A stretch of DNA of 64,000 nt from positions 310,001 through 374,000 of the forward strand of contig DEWY01000013.1 of assembly GCA_002363865.1 (NCBI GenBank), read 5' to 3'. Positions 52,537 through 61,292 of the stretch are shown piece by piece; positions within the stretch are counted from its first letter, which is position 1; each line of letters begins with the position of its first letter. A model generated the notes under the pieces. That model had not been told where the DNA came from. It made no database searches and saw only the letters and a list, made by a program, of their open reading frames with translations. Position numbers and translations under genes: made by a program. This DNA is from Caulobacteraceae bacterium UBA3198 (lineage in GTDB: Bacteria > Pseudomonadota > Alphaproteobacteria > Caulobacterales > Caulobacteraceae).

Positions 52537-54390
52537 TCAGGCGGCTGGCTCGGGCTTGCGCGCCGGGTCGCCGAGCACCTGCGCCGCCTCGGGGTTGATC
52601 GCCTGGGACGGTCCCTTGGGCTTGGAGAAGGGCGTCGGCTGCGGGGTCACCATATTGCCGCGCATCAGACTGCGGCCCGCCTCGATGCCGCCCACCAGCT
52701 GCGCCTCGAACCGCTCCTCGTCCCGGCGGCGGACCTCGGCCAGGGTTTCGGCGGCGTCTTCCGGCTCGACGCCGAGATCGACCAGCAGGCGTTCGCCCAT
52801 GGCGATGGCGGATTCGAAGGTCTCGCGGATCTGGAAGTCGACGCCGGCCTGGGTCAGGCGCATGGAATGGCCGCGGTCATAGGCGCGCACGAACAGCTTG
52901 GCGTGGGGGAACTCCGCCTTGACCAGGGCGACGATGTGGTCGGCGACCTCGGGCTTGTCCACGCCGACCATGATGGCTTCGGCGGTTTCAGCCCCAGAGG
53001 CGCGCAGCACGTCCAGCCGCGCGCCGTCCCCATAATAGACCTTGAAGCCGAAATTGGCGGCGGCCTGGATCATCTCCACGTCGTTTTCGATCAGCGAAAT
53101 CTCGAAGCCCCGGGCCAGGAGGGGCTGGCTGACCAGCTGGCTGAAGCGGCCAAAGCCGATCAGCAGGACCTGGCCCTGCAGGCCGTTGGCCTCCTCCACC
53201 CCGTCCATGGAGTGTTTCAGCGCCGGCGTCAGGCGATCGAGCACGATGATCACCAGGGGGGTCAGCGCCATGGAGAGGATGACGATGGCGGTCATGATGG
53301 CGCTGGTCCGCGCATCGATCACCCCGCCCGACAGGGCCGCCGCATAGAGGACGAAGGCGAATTCGCCGCCCTGGGCGAACAGGGCCGCCCGCTGGATGGC
53401 CTCCCGGGTGCTGGCCTTGAACAGGCGTGCGACCCCGTAGATGCCGGCCGCCTTCACCGCCATGAAGACCACCACGCCCCCGGCGATCAGCGCCCAGGAG
53501 GTCGCCACGACGGCCAGGTTCAGGGACATGCCGACGCTGATGAAGAAGAGGCCCAGCAGGATGCCCCGGAAGGGCTCGATATCGGCCTCAAGCTGGTGGC
53601 GGAAGGTGGACTCCGACAGGAGCACCCCGGCCATGAAGGCGCCCATGGCCATGGACAGGCCGCCCCAGTCCAGGAACAGGGCCGAGCCCAGAACCACCAG
53701 CAGGGCCGCCGCCGTCAGGATCTCCCGGGCGCCAGCCCGGGCCAGCAGGCGGAAGAAGGGGTTGAGCAGCCATTTGCCCGCCGCCAGCAGGGCCGCCAGG
53801 GAGCCGATGGCCAGCAGGATCGACAGCCAGACCGGGCGCGCGGCCTCTTCGGTCTGGCCCGACAGGGAGGCGAGCACCGCCACCATGGCCAGCAGCGGCA
53901 CAACGGCCAGGTCCTCCAGCAACAGGATGGAGACCGCCCGCTGGCCGGCCGGCGTGGCGGTCTGCCCCCGCTCGTCCAGCATCTTCATGATCACCGCGGT
54001 GGACGACAGCACGAAGCCGCTGGCCCCGATCACCGCGGCGGCCGGCGGCAGGCCGGCCAGGACGCCGATGCCCGACAGCAGGGCCGCGCAGACCACCACC
54101 TGCAGGGCGCCCAGGCCGAAGATCTCCCGCCTTAGGTTCCACAGCTTGGCCGGCCGCATCTCCAGGCCGATGATGAACAGGAACATCACCACGCCGAGCT
54201 CAGCCACGTGCAGGATGGTCTCGGGTTCCGAGATCAGGGCCAGGCCGAAGGGGCCGATGATCAGGCCCGCGGCCAGATAGCCCAGCACCGAGCCCAGCTG
54301 CAGCTTGCGAAACAGGGGCACGGCGATCACCGCGGCGCCCAGCAGCACCACCGCATGGCCAAGGTTCAGTCCCGCTGAGTCTGTGGCCAT
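52537..54390 (-). CDS. KefC-type monovalent cation:proton antiporter
   Basis: A 617-residue CPA2 antiporter. About twelve membrane helices occupy residues 10-385, with FIIGLEMRPAKLW and LLLEDLAVVPLL (about 155-166) and FFISVGMSLNL as key points of the pore. A RCK N-terminal NAD-binding domain follows at about 405-520 (QVLLIGFGRFSQLVSQPLLARGFEISLIEND), then a TrkA_C-poor C-terminal tail rich in charged residues. KefB/KefC export potassium in response to glutathione adducts of electrophiles, acidifying the cell; glutathione control here is inferred. The tail is unusually long and disordered. Confidence 0.9.
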   Translation of the reverse strand: MATDSAGLNLGHAVVLLGAAVIAVPLFRKLQLGSVLGYLAAGLIIGPFGLALISEPETILHVAELGVVMFLFIIGLEMRPAKLWNLRREIFGLGALQVVVCAALLSGIGVLAGLPPAAAVIGASGFVLSSTAVIMKMLDERGQTATPAGQRAVSILLLEDLAVVPLLAMVAVLASLSGQTEEAARPVWLSILLAIGSLAALLAAGKWLLNPFFRLLARAGAREILTAAALLVVLGSALFLDWGGLSMAMGAFMAGVLLSESTFRHQLEADIEPFRGILLGLFFISVGMSLNLAVVATSWALIAGGVVVFMAVKAAGIYGVARLFKASTREAIQRAALFAQGGEFAFVLYAAALSGGVIDARTSAIMTAIVILSMALTPLVIIVLDRLTPALKHSMDGVEEANGLQGQVLLIGFGRFSQLVSQPLLARGFEISLIENDVEMIQAAANFGFKVYYGDGARLDVLRASGAETAEAIMVGVDKPEVADHIVALVKAEFPHAKLFVRAYDRGHSMRLTQAGVDFQIRETFESAIAMGERLLVDLGVEPEDAAETLAEVRRRDEERFEAQLVGGIEAGRSLMRGNMVTPQPTPFSKPKGPSQAINPEAAQVLGDPARKPEPAA

Positions 54391-54497
54391 GGAGCCCTCC
54401 CTTGCCGGTCGGGGCCATACCGCCCCGGTCGCAGGCCGTTGTCCAGAGCGCAGCGCGCGCTCCGGCCGGCCAATCGGCCGGGGCCCGGGCGGGTTGG

Positions 54498-54701
54498 CTA
54501 GAAGATCAGCGACTGGTGGGCGCCGATCCCGGCCATGACGCCGGCGGCTGAGGCCAGGGTGGCGTTGTGCATGGGGCTGGCCGTGTCGCCTGCGCTGTAG
54601 ACGCCCGGGACTGTGGTCTGTTGGCCGGCCTCCAGCTTCACATGCGGCCCGGTCATGCCGTCCTCGAAAGCGCAGCCGAGCTGGTAGGCCAGATCGCTGG
54701 C
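54498..54701 (-). pseudogene. 3' remnant of a thioredoxin reductase-like FAD oxidoreductase
   Basis: The minus strand encodes about 67 residues ending in TAG: ASDLAYQLGCAFEDGMTGPH, KLEAGQQTTVPGVYSAGDTA, SPMHNATLASAAGVMAGI, GAHQSLIF. This is the C-terminal FAD-binding end of thioredoxin-reductase-like proteins (VPGVYSAGD with the final helix ASAAGVMAGIGAHQ). All upstream parts, the first FAD domain and the NAD-binding domain, are absent. The frame joins directly to a truncated Rrf2 gene on the other strand near 54700. In related species an Rrf2 regulator and such an oxidoreductase are divergent neighbours, so a deletion has taken the shared promoter and both starts. Confidence 0.72.
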
Positions 54702-54962
54702 GGCGGGTGGGCGCTTAGCCGCGCCCTGGCGGAGGTGAGCCTGCTGGACATCTACCGGGCCTTGGGCGACCCGCGCCTGTTCGCCATCGGCCTGGCCGAA
54801 GACGCCCCAAGCTGCCTTGTGGAAGAGGCCGTCAACGCCGCCGTCGCCGACACCCTGGCCGCCGCCGAAGCCCTGGTCATCGCCCGGTTCGGCGAGGTCA
54901 CCCTCGCCGATATCGCCCGGGACTTCGACGCAAGGTTCGCGGCTGTGATGGGGGAAGGCTGA
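54702..54962 (+). pseudogene. 3' remnant of an Rrf2-family transcriptional regulator
   Basis: The frame from 54702 encodes the C-terminal two thirds of an Rrf2 regulator: GGWALSRALAEVSLLDIYRALGDP, then RLFAIGLAEDAPSCLVEEAVNAAVADTLAAAEALVIARFGEVTLADIARDF. The GGW-x-L-x-R start corresponds to the end of the wing, so the whole winged-helix DNA-binding part is missing. Upstream the frame runs antisense into the oxidoreductase remnant and is meaningless. One Cys of the possible iron-sulfur sensor region remains (SCLVEE). It is adjacent head to head with the oxidoreductase remnant. Confidence 0.72.
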
Positions 54963-55084
54963 CGTGTGGGTTACCTTGAGCCGACGTCAGAAGGTCCGCT
55001 TTGCGGCCGGTTGGCAGGTCGGCGACATTGGTCTGCTCACCTTCAAATGATCGAGGAATGCCGGCGACTTGGGAGATTAGTATT

Positions 55085-56051
55085 ATGAAGCTGTTGGCTT
55101 GGCTCATCTATGTTCCGCTTCAGATCATGTGGTTACCTCTCTCCGTGATCGGCGGAGCATGGGTGGCATACAAGCAGATTTGGCGGAGTCGAGATCTCGG
55201 CTTGTCTCAGACCGCTGTAGAGATTGTTAACGGACGCTGGACCGGTCATGTCTTCGGGCTACGCCGCGACTCCGCATCCTACCGGCTGGCGGCCGTACTG
55301 CCGAATAACTCGGTGATCGGTTTGAGGCTTGCCTTGTTCCCGCTTTGGGTCGCCCGCACGGTCGCTGGGAAGCCGATCCTCTACCCCCTTTTTGCCAGAC
55401 GACGCAGAGGCCGGCATAGCCAGCATGGTATTCTCACGCTCCGCCCGGTTTGACGAACTCATCGAGGATTACGCCGGCGCCGCGACGCAATTGGTGGTGC
55501 TAGGCGCGGGGTTAGATACCCGCGCCTATGGGCCTCTCGCGAACAGTGACATGACGTTTTTCGAGATCGACAGGGTCGACGTTCAGCGCGCCAAGCGAAA
55601 GGCGGTGAGCCGGGCGGGGCTCGCCGCCAATCACGTCCACTACATAGAGGCGGACCTTGGCGAAGCCGACTGGGTTCTTGGCCTCGTCTCGTCGACCTAC
55701 GATCCGACGAAAATTACGATCTTTCTTTGGGAGGGCGTAACGCTCTATCTCACTGAAGCTGCGGTACGGACGACGCTAGCGAGCTTGAGGGCGCACGCTG
55801 CACCGGGTTCCGTTGTTGTTCTGGACCTCTACGCACAGGGATTCCTGAAGACGATCGGGCGGGGGGCCGCCGCCGCCGCCCTGAAGGCCACCAACGAAAG
55901 TCTAGACTTCGGCTTGGATTTTTCCACCGATCCGCATCGTGTGCTGTCCGATTTCGCCACGTCAGCCAACGTCCAACTCGTTGCGGCGCACTTCATTGGC
56001 TCTGCAAACAGGTCGGGGCCGTACATGACAGTGGCGGCGTTCAGGCTATAG
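55085..56051 (+). pseudogene. SAM-dependent methyltransferase gene with a frameshift
   Basis: The product is split into two frames. Residues from ATG 55085 (MKLLAWLIYVPLQIMWLPLS, with AWVAYKQI and ALFPLWVARTVAGKPILYP) form an N-terminal membrane segment and helical region. After the run CCCCCTTTTT at 55384-55393 the similarity continues one frame over (LPDDAEAGIASMV; QLVVLGAGLDTRAYG; FFEIDRVDVQ; FLWEGVTLYL) to 56051, the SAM-binding Leu carboxyl methyltransferase-like domain. Removing one base of the tract restores a single frame of about 322 residues. Codon use (GTT, CTT, TTG, GTA, GCA) is unlike the surrounding genes, which suggests transfer. It may be inactive, or a sequencing slip. Confidence 0.75.
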
Positions 56052-56206
56052 CTGAGATCGCATGGACGCCTTCTCTCCACTCACCAGCGACGCGACATCG
56101 CGCCCAAACTGGTGGAGACGTTTCGATAGCGGCGGGGCACGACCCTGCTTGGGGCATGCTTGACCTGTTGTCCGAATGAGCATCGGAGTCGGATTGCATC
56201 TGCTGA

Positions 56207-56353
56207 GCGGACCACTGGCGCGAGGTGTTGCACCCTGCCAATGCGGACGGAAGAGTTGGGCGCAAGCTTGTGCAATTCGAAGGTTCCCAGCACCCGTCAC
56301 TCGACCTGACACAGCTGACCCCGGAAGAGGCGGCCGGTCATATCGCAGGTTGA
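56207..56353 (+). pseudogene. Remnant 3' coding frame (48 codons), family unknown
   Basis: After TGA at 56204-56206 an in-frame stretch reads ADHWREVLHPANADGRVGRK, LVQFEGSQHPSLDLTQLTPE, EAAGHIAG and then TGA. It has no start codon, a normal protein-like composition and a typical C-terminal look (charged, then PEEAAGHIAG). It is most likely the end of a lost gene. I could not name the family. Confidence 0.4.
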
Positions 56354-56437
56354 GTGGCCGCGTTCTCGCAAATGGCGGCCAGTCGTGCTTCGCCCACCCC
56401 CGAGCAATTCGCCTACCTGCCCCCTATATCCCCCTGC

Positions 56438-57433
56438 ATGATCCCGCTCTCAGTTCTCGACCTTTCGCCCATCGTGCAGGGCGGTAGCCCTGGCCAGTCG
56501 CTCCGTGACAGCCGTAATCTGGCCCGCGCCGCCGAGCGGCTGGGGTTTGCGCGCTACTGGATGGCCGAGCATCACAACATGACCGGCATCGCCAGCGCCG
56601 CCACCGCCGTGGCGCTCGCCTATGTGGGGGAGGGGACCTCGACCATCCGGCTCGGAGCCGGCGGCGTCATGCTGCCCAATCATGCGCCGCTGATCATCGC
56701 CGAGCAGTTCGGCACACTGGAGGCCCTCTATCCGGGCCGGATCGATCTCGGCGTCGGCCGCGCGCCGGGGACCGACCAGGTCACCGCCCGGGCCCTGCGG
56801 CGCAATCTGGCCGGCGGCGTCGACCAGTTCCCGCAGGATGTGATGGAGCTGATGGCCCTGCTGGACGACGCGCAGCCGGGCCAGACGGTGCGCGCCGTCC
56901 CCGGCGTCGGCTCCAAGGTGCCGGTCTGGGTGCTGGGGTCCAGCCTCTATGGGGCGCAGCTGGCCGCGGCGCTGGGCCTGCCCTACGCGTTTGCCTCCCA
57001 CTTCGCGCCGGCCATGATGGACCAGGCCGCGCAGATCTACCGCCAGCAGTTCCGGCCCTCGAAGCCGGGGGATCAGCCGCGCCTGATGCTGGCGCTGAAC
57101 CTTGTGGCGGCGGAAACCGACGCTGAGGCGAAGTATCTGTTCACCTCGCTGCAGCAGGCCTTTGTGAACCTGCACCGGGGCCGGCCCGGGCCCCTGCCGC
57201 CGCCGATCGAGGATGCAGACGGCGCGCTGGCCGGCACGGTGGCGGCGGGCTCGCCGCTCTCCAAGGCTGTGGTCGGCGGTCCAGAGACGGTGCGCAACGG
57301 GCTTGAACGGTTCGTGGCCGAGCACCGTCCCGACGAGATCATCGTCACCGCCCAGATCTTCGACCAGGCCAAGCGCGTCCGCTCCCTGGAGATCGTGAGC
57401 GAGGTCCGCGACGCCCTGGCCGCAGCGGCCTAG
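56438..57433 (+). CDS. LLM-class flavin-dependent oxidoreductase (luciferase-like)
   Basis: A 331-residue luciferase-like monooxygenase-family protein, probably using FMN or F420. The N-terminal PLSVLDLSPIVQGGSPGQSLRDS and the RYWMAEHHNMTGIASA motif (about 38-53) with the following GAGGVMLPNHAPLIIAEQFGTLEALYPGRIDLGVGRAPG (about 68-106) are the diagnostic barrel segments. The ATG at 56438 begins MIPLSVLDLSP; an in-frame GTG at 56354 would add 28 residues that do not match. Substrate unknown. It borders the decayed patch but has normal local codon use. Confidence 0.9.
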   Translation: MIPLSVLDLSPIVQGGSPGQSLRDSRNLARAAERLGFARYWMAEHHNMTGIASAATAVALAYVGEGTSTIRLGAGGVMLPNHAPLIIAEQFGTLEALYPGRIDLGVGRAPGTDQVTARALRRNLAGGVDQFPQDVMELMALLDDAQPGQTVRAVPGVGSKVPVWVLGSSLYGAQLAAALGLPYAFASHFAPAMMDQAAQIYRQQFRPSKPGDQPRLMLALNLVAAETDAEAKYLFTSLQQAFVNLHRGRPGPLPPPIEDADGALAGTVAAGSPLSKAVVGGPETVRNGLERFVAEHRPDEIIVTAQIFDQAKRVRSLEIVSEVRDALAAAA

Positions 57434-57453
57434 GCTCGCTCAAACAAGCGCAC

Positions 57454-57480
57454 GGCCCGGACGCGTTGAGCGCCCGGGCC
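57454..57480. terminator. Hairpin between convergent LLM and serine hydrolase genes
   Basis: Seven-base complementary arms GGCCCGG and CCGGGCC flank a 13-base loop. There is no T tract on either strand. Position in a 57-base convergent gap suggests a bidirectional terminator. Confidence 0.4.
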
Positions 57481-57490
57481 GGCCTTGGCC

Positions 57491-58726
57491 TTAGTCGGTG
57501 ATGGCCGAGTAGATCAGGGCCTTGAGCTGGCCGCGGAAGTTGAAGGTGCCGGACGGCATCAGCTGGGTCATGAAGACCAGCGTCAGGTCTTCCTCGGGAT
57601 CGACCCAGAAGATGGTCGAGGCCGCGCCCCCCCAGTAATAGTCGCCGACGCCGAGGGACGCGGTCTCCACCTGGCCCATGGTCGACGCGAAGCCCAGGCC
57701 AAAGCCCACGCCCTCATTGGCGGTCTCGGAGAAGGCGCCGATGGCCAGCTGGGTCAGGTCCTGGCCGCCGGGCAGGTGGTTCATGTGCATCATTTCCAGG
57801 GTGCGGGGACCCAGGATGCGGTGGCCGTCCAGCTCGCCGCCCCGGCGCAGCATCTCCGTGAAGCGGCCATAGTCGGCCACGGTGCCGGTCAGGCCGCCGC
57901 CGCCGGACTTGAAGCCGGGCTCGCGCACGAACTGGCTGTCGCCGCCCGGATCATCGATCAGCTTCAGCTTCTTGTCGGGGCCGCGCTGATAGTTGGCGCA
58001 GAACCGCTCCACCTTGTCGGGGCTCACGTGGAAGGCGGTGTCGACCATGCCCAGCGGCTCGAAGATCTCTTCCTTGAGGTACTGGTCGAAGGGCTTGCCG
58101 GAGATGATCTCCACCAGCGCGCCGCAGATGTCGGTGGACAGCGAGTACATCCAGCGCGTGCCGGGCTGGTAGAGCAGGGGCACCTGGGCCAGCTTGTCCA
58201 TGAACTCGTGCATGGAGTCGGCGCCGCCGACGGAGCGCACCTTCAGGCCGCGATAGATTCGGTCCACCGGATGCTGCTCGCCCACGCCCGGCAGGCCGCC
58301 GCCATAGGTGAAGCCGCCGGTATGGGTCAGGACGTCGCGGAAGTTCACCGGCCGGTGGGGCGCCTCGGTGACCATGTCGTCACCCTCGCCGGACACCCAG
58401 ACCCGGTGGTTGCGCCACGACGGCACGAACCGGCTGACCGGGTCGGTGAGCTGGAAATAACCCTTTTCATACAGGGTCATGAGCGCCACCGAGGTGATCG
58501 GCTTGGTCATGGAATAGATGCGGAAGATGGCGTCGTCGCGCATCGGCTTGTTCCGCTCCAGATCCATGGAGCCGAAGGCCTTTTCATAGGCGATATGGCC
58601 GTGGCGGGCGACCTGCACCTGGCAGCCGGCGATCTTCTGCGGCTCGATATAGTTGCGTTGCAGGTGGTCGGCGATGCGGTCCAGACGCGTGGCGTCCAGG
58701 CCGGTCCATTGTGATTGGGCGTCCAT
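57491..58726 (-). CDS. Serine hydrolase of the class C beta-lactamase/esterase family
   Basis: A 411-residue serine hydrolase related to EstB-type esterases and AmpC. The nucleophile motif SMTK is at 72-75 (FRIYSMTKPITSV), the second motif appears as YSLSTDICG (Tyr-Ser-Leu rather than Tyr-x-Asn) and the third as the WGGAAST strand near 370. There is no signal peptide, so it acts in the cytoplasm, which favours an esterase or transesterase over a beta-lactamase. It diverges from the CinA-like gene, with a 128-base gap. Confidence 0.88.
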   Translation of the reverse strand: MDAQSQWTGLDATRLDRIADHLQRNYIEPQKIAGCQVQVARHGHIAYEKAFGSMDLERNKPMRDDAIFRIYSMTKPITSVALMTLYEKGYFQLTDPVSRFVPSWRNHRVWVSGEGDDMVTEAPHRPVNFRDVLTHTGGFTYGGGLPGVGEQHPVDRIYRGLKVRSVGGADSMHEFMDKLAQVPLLYQPGTRWMYSLSTDICGALVEIISGKPFDQYLKEEIFEPLGMVDTAFHVSPDKVERFCANYQRGPDKKLKLIDDPGGDSQFVREPGFKSGGGGLTGTVADYGRFTEMLRRGGELDGHRILGPRTLEMMHMNHLPGGQDLTQLAIGAFSETANEGVGFGLGFASTMGQVETASLGVGDYYWGGAASTIFWVDPEEDLTLVFMTQLMPSGTFNFRGQLKALIYSAITD

Positions 58727-58854
58727 ACGAAATAATCCTCCCGAAAATCGCGGCGCTTTTAATTGGCGCCATCATGGGCCGCAGAGCGCCGCCGGCCAAG
58801 ACGTTCGTTGTCCTGGCCTGCTAGGCTGGGCGCAGAAACGGGAGTGAAACAGGC

Positions 58855-59346
58855 ATGAGCGATCTGGGGGAACTGGCGGCGCAGGTGGGCGAGGCCCTGA
58901 AGGCGCGGGGCCAGAAGGTGGCTGTGGCCGAAAGCTCGTCCGGAGGCCTGATCTCGGCGGCCCTGCTCGCGGTGCCCGGCGCCTCGGCCTACTATCTCGG
59001 CGGGGCGGTGGTCTATACGGGCAAGGCCCGCATGAGCCTGCTGGAGATCCCCCGGGAGGCGGTGGCCGGCATGCGTTCGGCCTCTGAGCCCTATGCGCTG
59101 CTGCTGGCCCGCACGGTGCGCGAGCGGTTTGGCGCCGACTGGGGCCTGTCGGAGACCGGCGCGGCCGGCCCCACCGGCAACGGCTATGGCGATCCCGCCG
59201 GCCACACCTGCATTGCGCTGTCCGGCCCGGTTGAGCTGGTCACCACCCTGCGCACAGGGTCAGATGACCGGCAGGCCAATATGGAAGCCTTCGCCGCCGC
59301 GGCGCTGGATCTGCTGCGCCGGGCGACGGAGACGGAGCCGCTTTAG
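58855..59346 (+). CDS. CinA-family protein (nicotinamide mononucleotide amidase type)
   Basis: A 163-residue protein made of the CinA C-terminal domain alone. AESSSGGLISAALLAVPGASAYYLGGAVVYTGKARMSLL (about 24-62) and WGLSETGAAGPTGNGYGDPAGHTCIAL (about 101-127) contain the active-site Ser, Lys and Tyr of nicotinamide-nucleotide amidohydrolases (PncC), which recycle NMN. The N-terminal MoaB-like domain of full CinA is absent. Its last four bases overlap the convergent DUF885 gene. Confidence 0.86.
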   Translation: MSDLGELAAQVGEALKARGQKVAVAESSSGGLISAALLAVPGASAYYLGGAVVYTGKARMSLLEIPREAVAGMRSASEPYALLLARTVRERFGADWGLSETGAAGPTGNGYGDPAGHTCIALSGPVELVTTLRTGSDDRQANMEAFAAAALDLLRRATETEPL

Positions 59347-61151
59347 GCCCGGCGGGCGGCGATGTGCCGGTCCACCACGCTCTCCAGAACGGTGAGCGGC
59401 ATGGCGCCTGACAGCAGGGTGGCGTCGTGGAAGGCGGGCAGGGCGAAGCGGTCGCCGAGCGCCGTCTGGGCCTTCGCCCGAAGGCGCAGCCAGGTGAGCT
59501 TGCCGACCATGTAGCTGCAGGCCTGACCGGGCCAGACACTGTAGCGTTCGATCTCGGTGGCCGCCGAGCTGGTGGGGCTGCCATCGATGCTGGTCATGGT
59601 CTCGATGGCCTTTTCGCGGCTCCAGCGCTTGGCGTGCATGCCGGTGTCGACCACCAGGCGGGCGGCGCGGAACAGGGAGGCCTGGATCTGGCCGAGTTCG
59701 CCCAGGGGGTCGTTCTCGTACATGCCCATCTCCAGGGCCAGCTGCTCGGAATAGAGCGCCCAGCCTTCGCTGTAGGGCGAGAAGCCGGCGATTTTGCGCA
59801 GCATCGGCAGGTCGGCCTCCTGCTGCAGGGAGCGCTGCAGATGGTGGCCGGGAATGGCCTCGTGATAGGTGAGCGTCTTGAGCGTCCAGCTGGGGTTCTC
59901 GGCGGAATCCCGCAGATTGATCCAGTAGATGCCGGGCCGCGAGCCATCGAGCGCAGGCCGGTTATAGTAGCCGCCCGGCGCGCCGGCCTCGATGAACTTG
60001 GGCACCCGGCGGATCTCGACGGCGGCCTGGGGCAGGGCGCCGAAGGCCTGGGGCAGGCGCGGGGTGATCTCGCGGACCTGGGCGTTCAGGTCGGCGATCA
60101 GCTGCTCCTTGGCTTCGTCGGTATCGGCGTAGAGGTATTTGGGGTCCTTGAAGAGCGCCTGGATCCGCTCGCCCACCGAGCCCTGGGTCAGGCCCTCGCC
60201 CTGCAGGATCGTCTCGGCCCGGGCCGACAGGGCCTTGGCCTGCTCCCAACCCAGCTCGTGGATCTCGTCAGGGGTCAGCGTCGTGGTGGTCGAGCTCTTC
60301 AGGGCGTCGCGATAATAGGCCTCGCCGTCGGGCAGGCGCCAGCAGCCGGCGTCGTGGACGGCCTGGGGCTGCAGGGACCGGACCCAGGCGATCTGCCGGT
60401 CGAGGGCCGGGAAGACCTTCTCCAGATAGATGGCGCTGGCCTGGGCGGCATAGTCGCCCTCGATCCCCTTGGCCTGGGCGCGGTCGGCGACGGACGTGAC
60501 CAGGGGCGAGGCGGCCGGATCGCCCTTCAGCCCTTCCATCTGGGTCAGCGCCCGCTCCAGGGCGAAGTCGGGCGGGATGACGCCAAGGGCCGCATCCCGG
60601 CGGCTGCGCTCGGTCTCCTGGTCCATGACCTCGGCGAACTGGGTGAGGCGGGCGAGATAGGCCTCGGCGTCGGCCTGGGTCTCGATCCCGTGCTGGGTGC
60701 CGAGGAAGTCCGGGACCGAGCGATAGGCGCCGTTCAGCTGGGAGATCACATAGGGATCGCCCGCGCCGGCGTCCCCATAGGCGTAACGGCTGTTGGCTTC
60801 CGCATCGGCGCTGAGGGTGAACAGCACCGCCTCATAGTGCGGGACCTCCGACGGGCTGAGGGCGGCTGGATCAAGGGCCTTGAGCCGTTCGAGATTGCGG
60901 GCCGTTCGGGCCTTGTCCGCGGCCAGGTCAGCGATGGAGGCGCCATTGAGCTGGGACTTGGCCGCCATCCGCGCGCCCTGGTGCAGGCCAAGCCGCGTCA
61001 CGCTCTGCGGCGAGTGGTCCAGCATGTCCTCGAACATCTGGTCGAACAGAGCCCGCATGCGCTGGTCCTGCGGGCCAAGCGCCTGGGCGCGAGCGCCGGT
61101 CGCCAGGGCCGTGGCCGCCGCTGCGGAGAAGAGGAAGGTTCTGCGATCCAT
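59343..61151 (-). CDS. DUF885 family metallopeptidase-like protein, exported
   Basis: A 602-residue protein with a twin-arginine-like signal (MDRRTFLFSAAAATALATGARAQA). It belongs to DUF885, a gluzincin-type family: LTYHEAIPGHHLQRSLQQE holds the HExxxGHH zinc motif (about residues 425-432) and SEGWALYSEQLALEMG supplies the third ligand (Glu). It is therefore likely a periplasmic zinc peptidase. The end of the protein, WPGQACSYMVGKL, and its length fit the family. It overlaps the convergent CinA gene by four bases. Confidence 0.85.
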   Translation of the reverse strand: MDRRTFLFSAAAATALATGARAQALGPQDQRMRALFDQMFEDMLDHSPQSVTRLGLHQGARMAAKSQLNGASIADLAADKARTARNLERLKALDPAALSPSEVPHYEAVLFTLSADAEANSRYAYGDAGAGDPYVISQLNGAYRSVPDFLGTQHGIETQADAEAYLARLTQFAEVMDQETERSRRDAALGVIPPDFALERALTQMEGLKGDPAASPLVTSVADRAQAKGIEGDYAAQASAIYLEKVFPALDRQIAWVRSLQPQAVHDAGCWRLPDGEAYYRDALKSSTTTTLTPDEIHELGWEQAKALSARAETILQGEGLTQGSVGERIQALFKDPKYLYADTDEAKEQLIADLNAQVREITPRLPQAFGALPQAAVEIRRVPKFIEAGAPGGYYNRPALDGSRPGIYWINLRDSAENPSWTLKTLTYHEAIPGHHLQRSLQQEADLPMLRKIAGFSPYSEGWALYSEQLALEMGMYENDPLGELGQIQASLFRAARLVVDTGMHAKRWSREKAIETMTSIDGSPTSSAATEIERYSVWPGQACSYMVGKLTWLRLRAKAQTALGDRFALPAFHDATLLSGAMPLTVLESVVDRHIAARRA

Positions 61152-61241
61152 GGGAGGTCAGGCTCTCTCGGAGAGGGAATTGAGTCTGGGGCGAGCCTAG
61201 CATGGTCTGGCGGAGACGGCGCCAGGCTGGCCTTGCAACGG

Positions 61242-61268
61242 AAAAGGGCGGCCGCATGCGACCGCCCT
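61242..61268 (-). terminator. Terminator-like hairpin after the TonB-dependent receptor
   Basis: On the minus strand AGGGCGGTCGC-AT-GCGGCCGCCCT forms a stem with one mismatch, followed by TTTT. It lies about 25 bases downstream of the receptor stop. Confidence 0.65.
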
Positions 61269-61292
61269 CCCTCGCCCCGCAGGCATGAGCGC

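Noticed and set aside
55000..55060. Possible intergenic repeat containing AAGGTCCGCTTTGCGG
   Set aside because: It recalls a common alphaproteobacterial intergenic sequence but no second copy was found in the window, so a repeat cannot be claimed.
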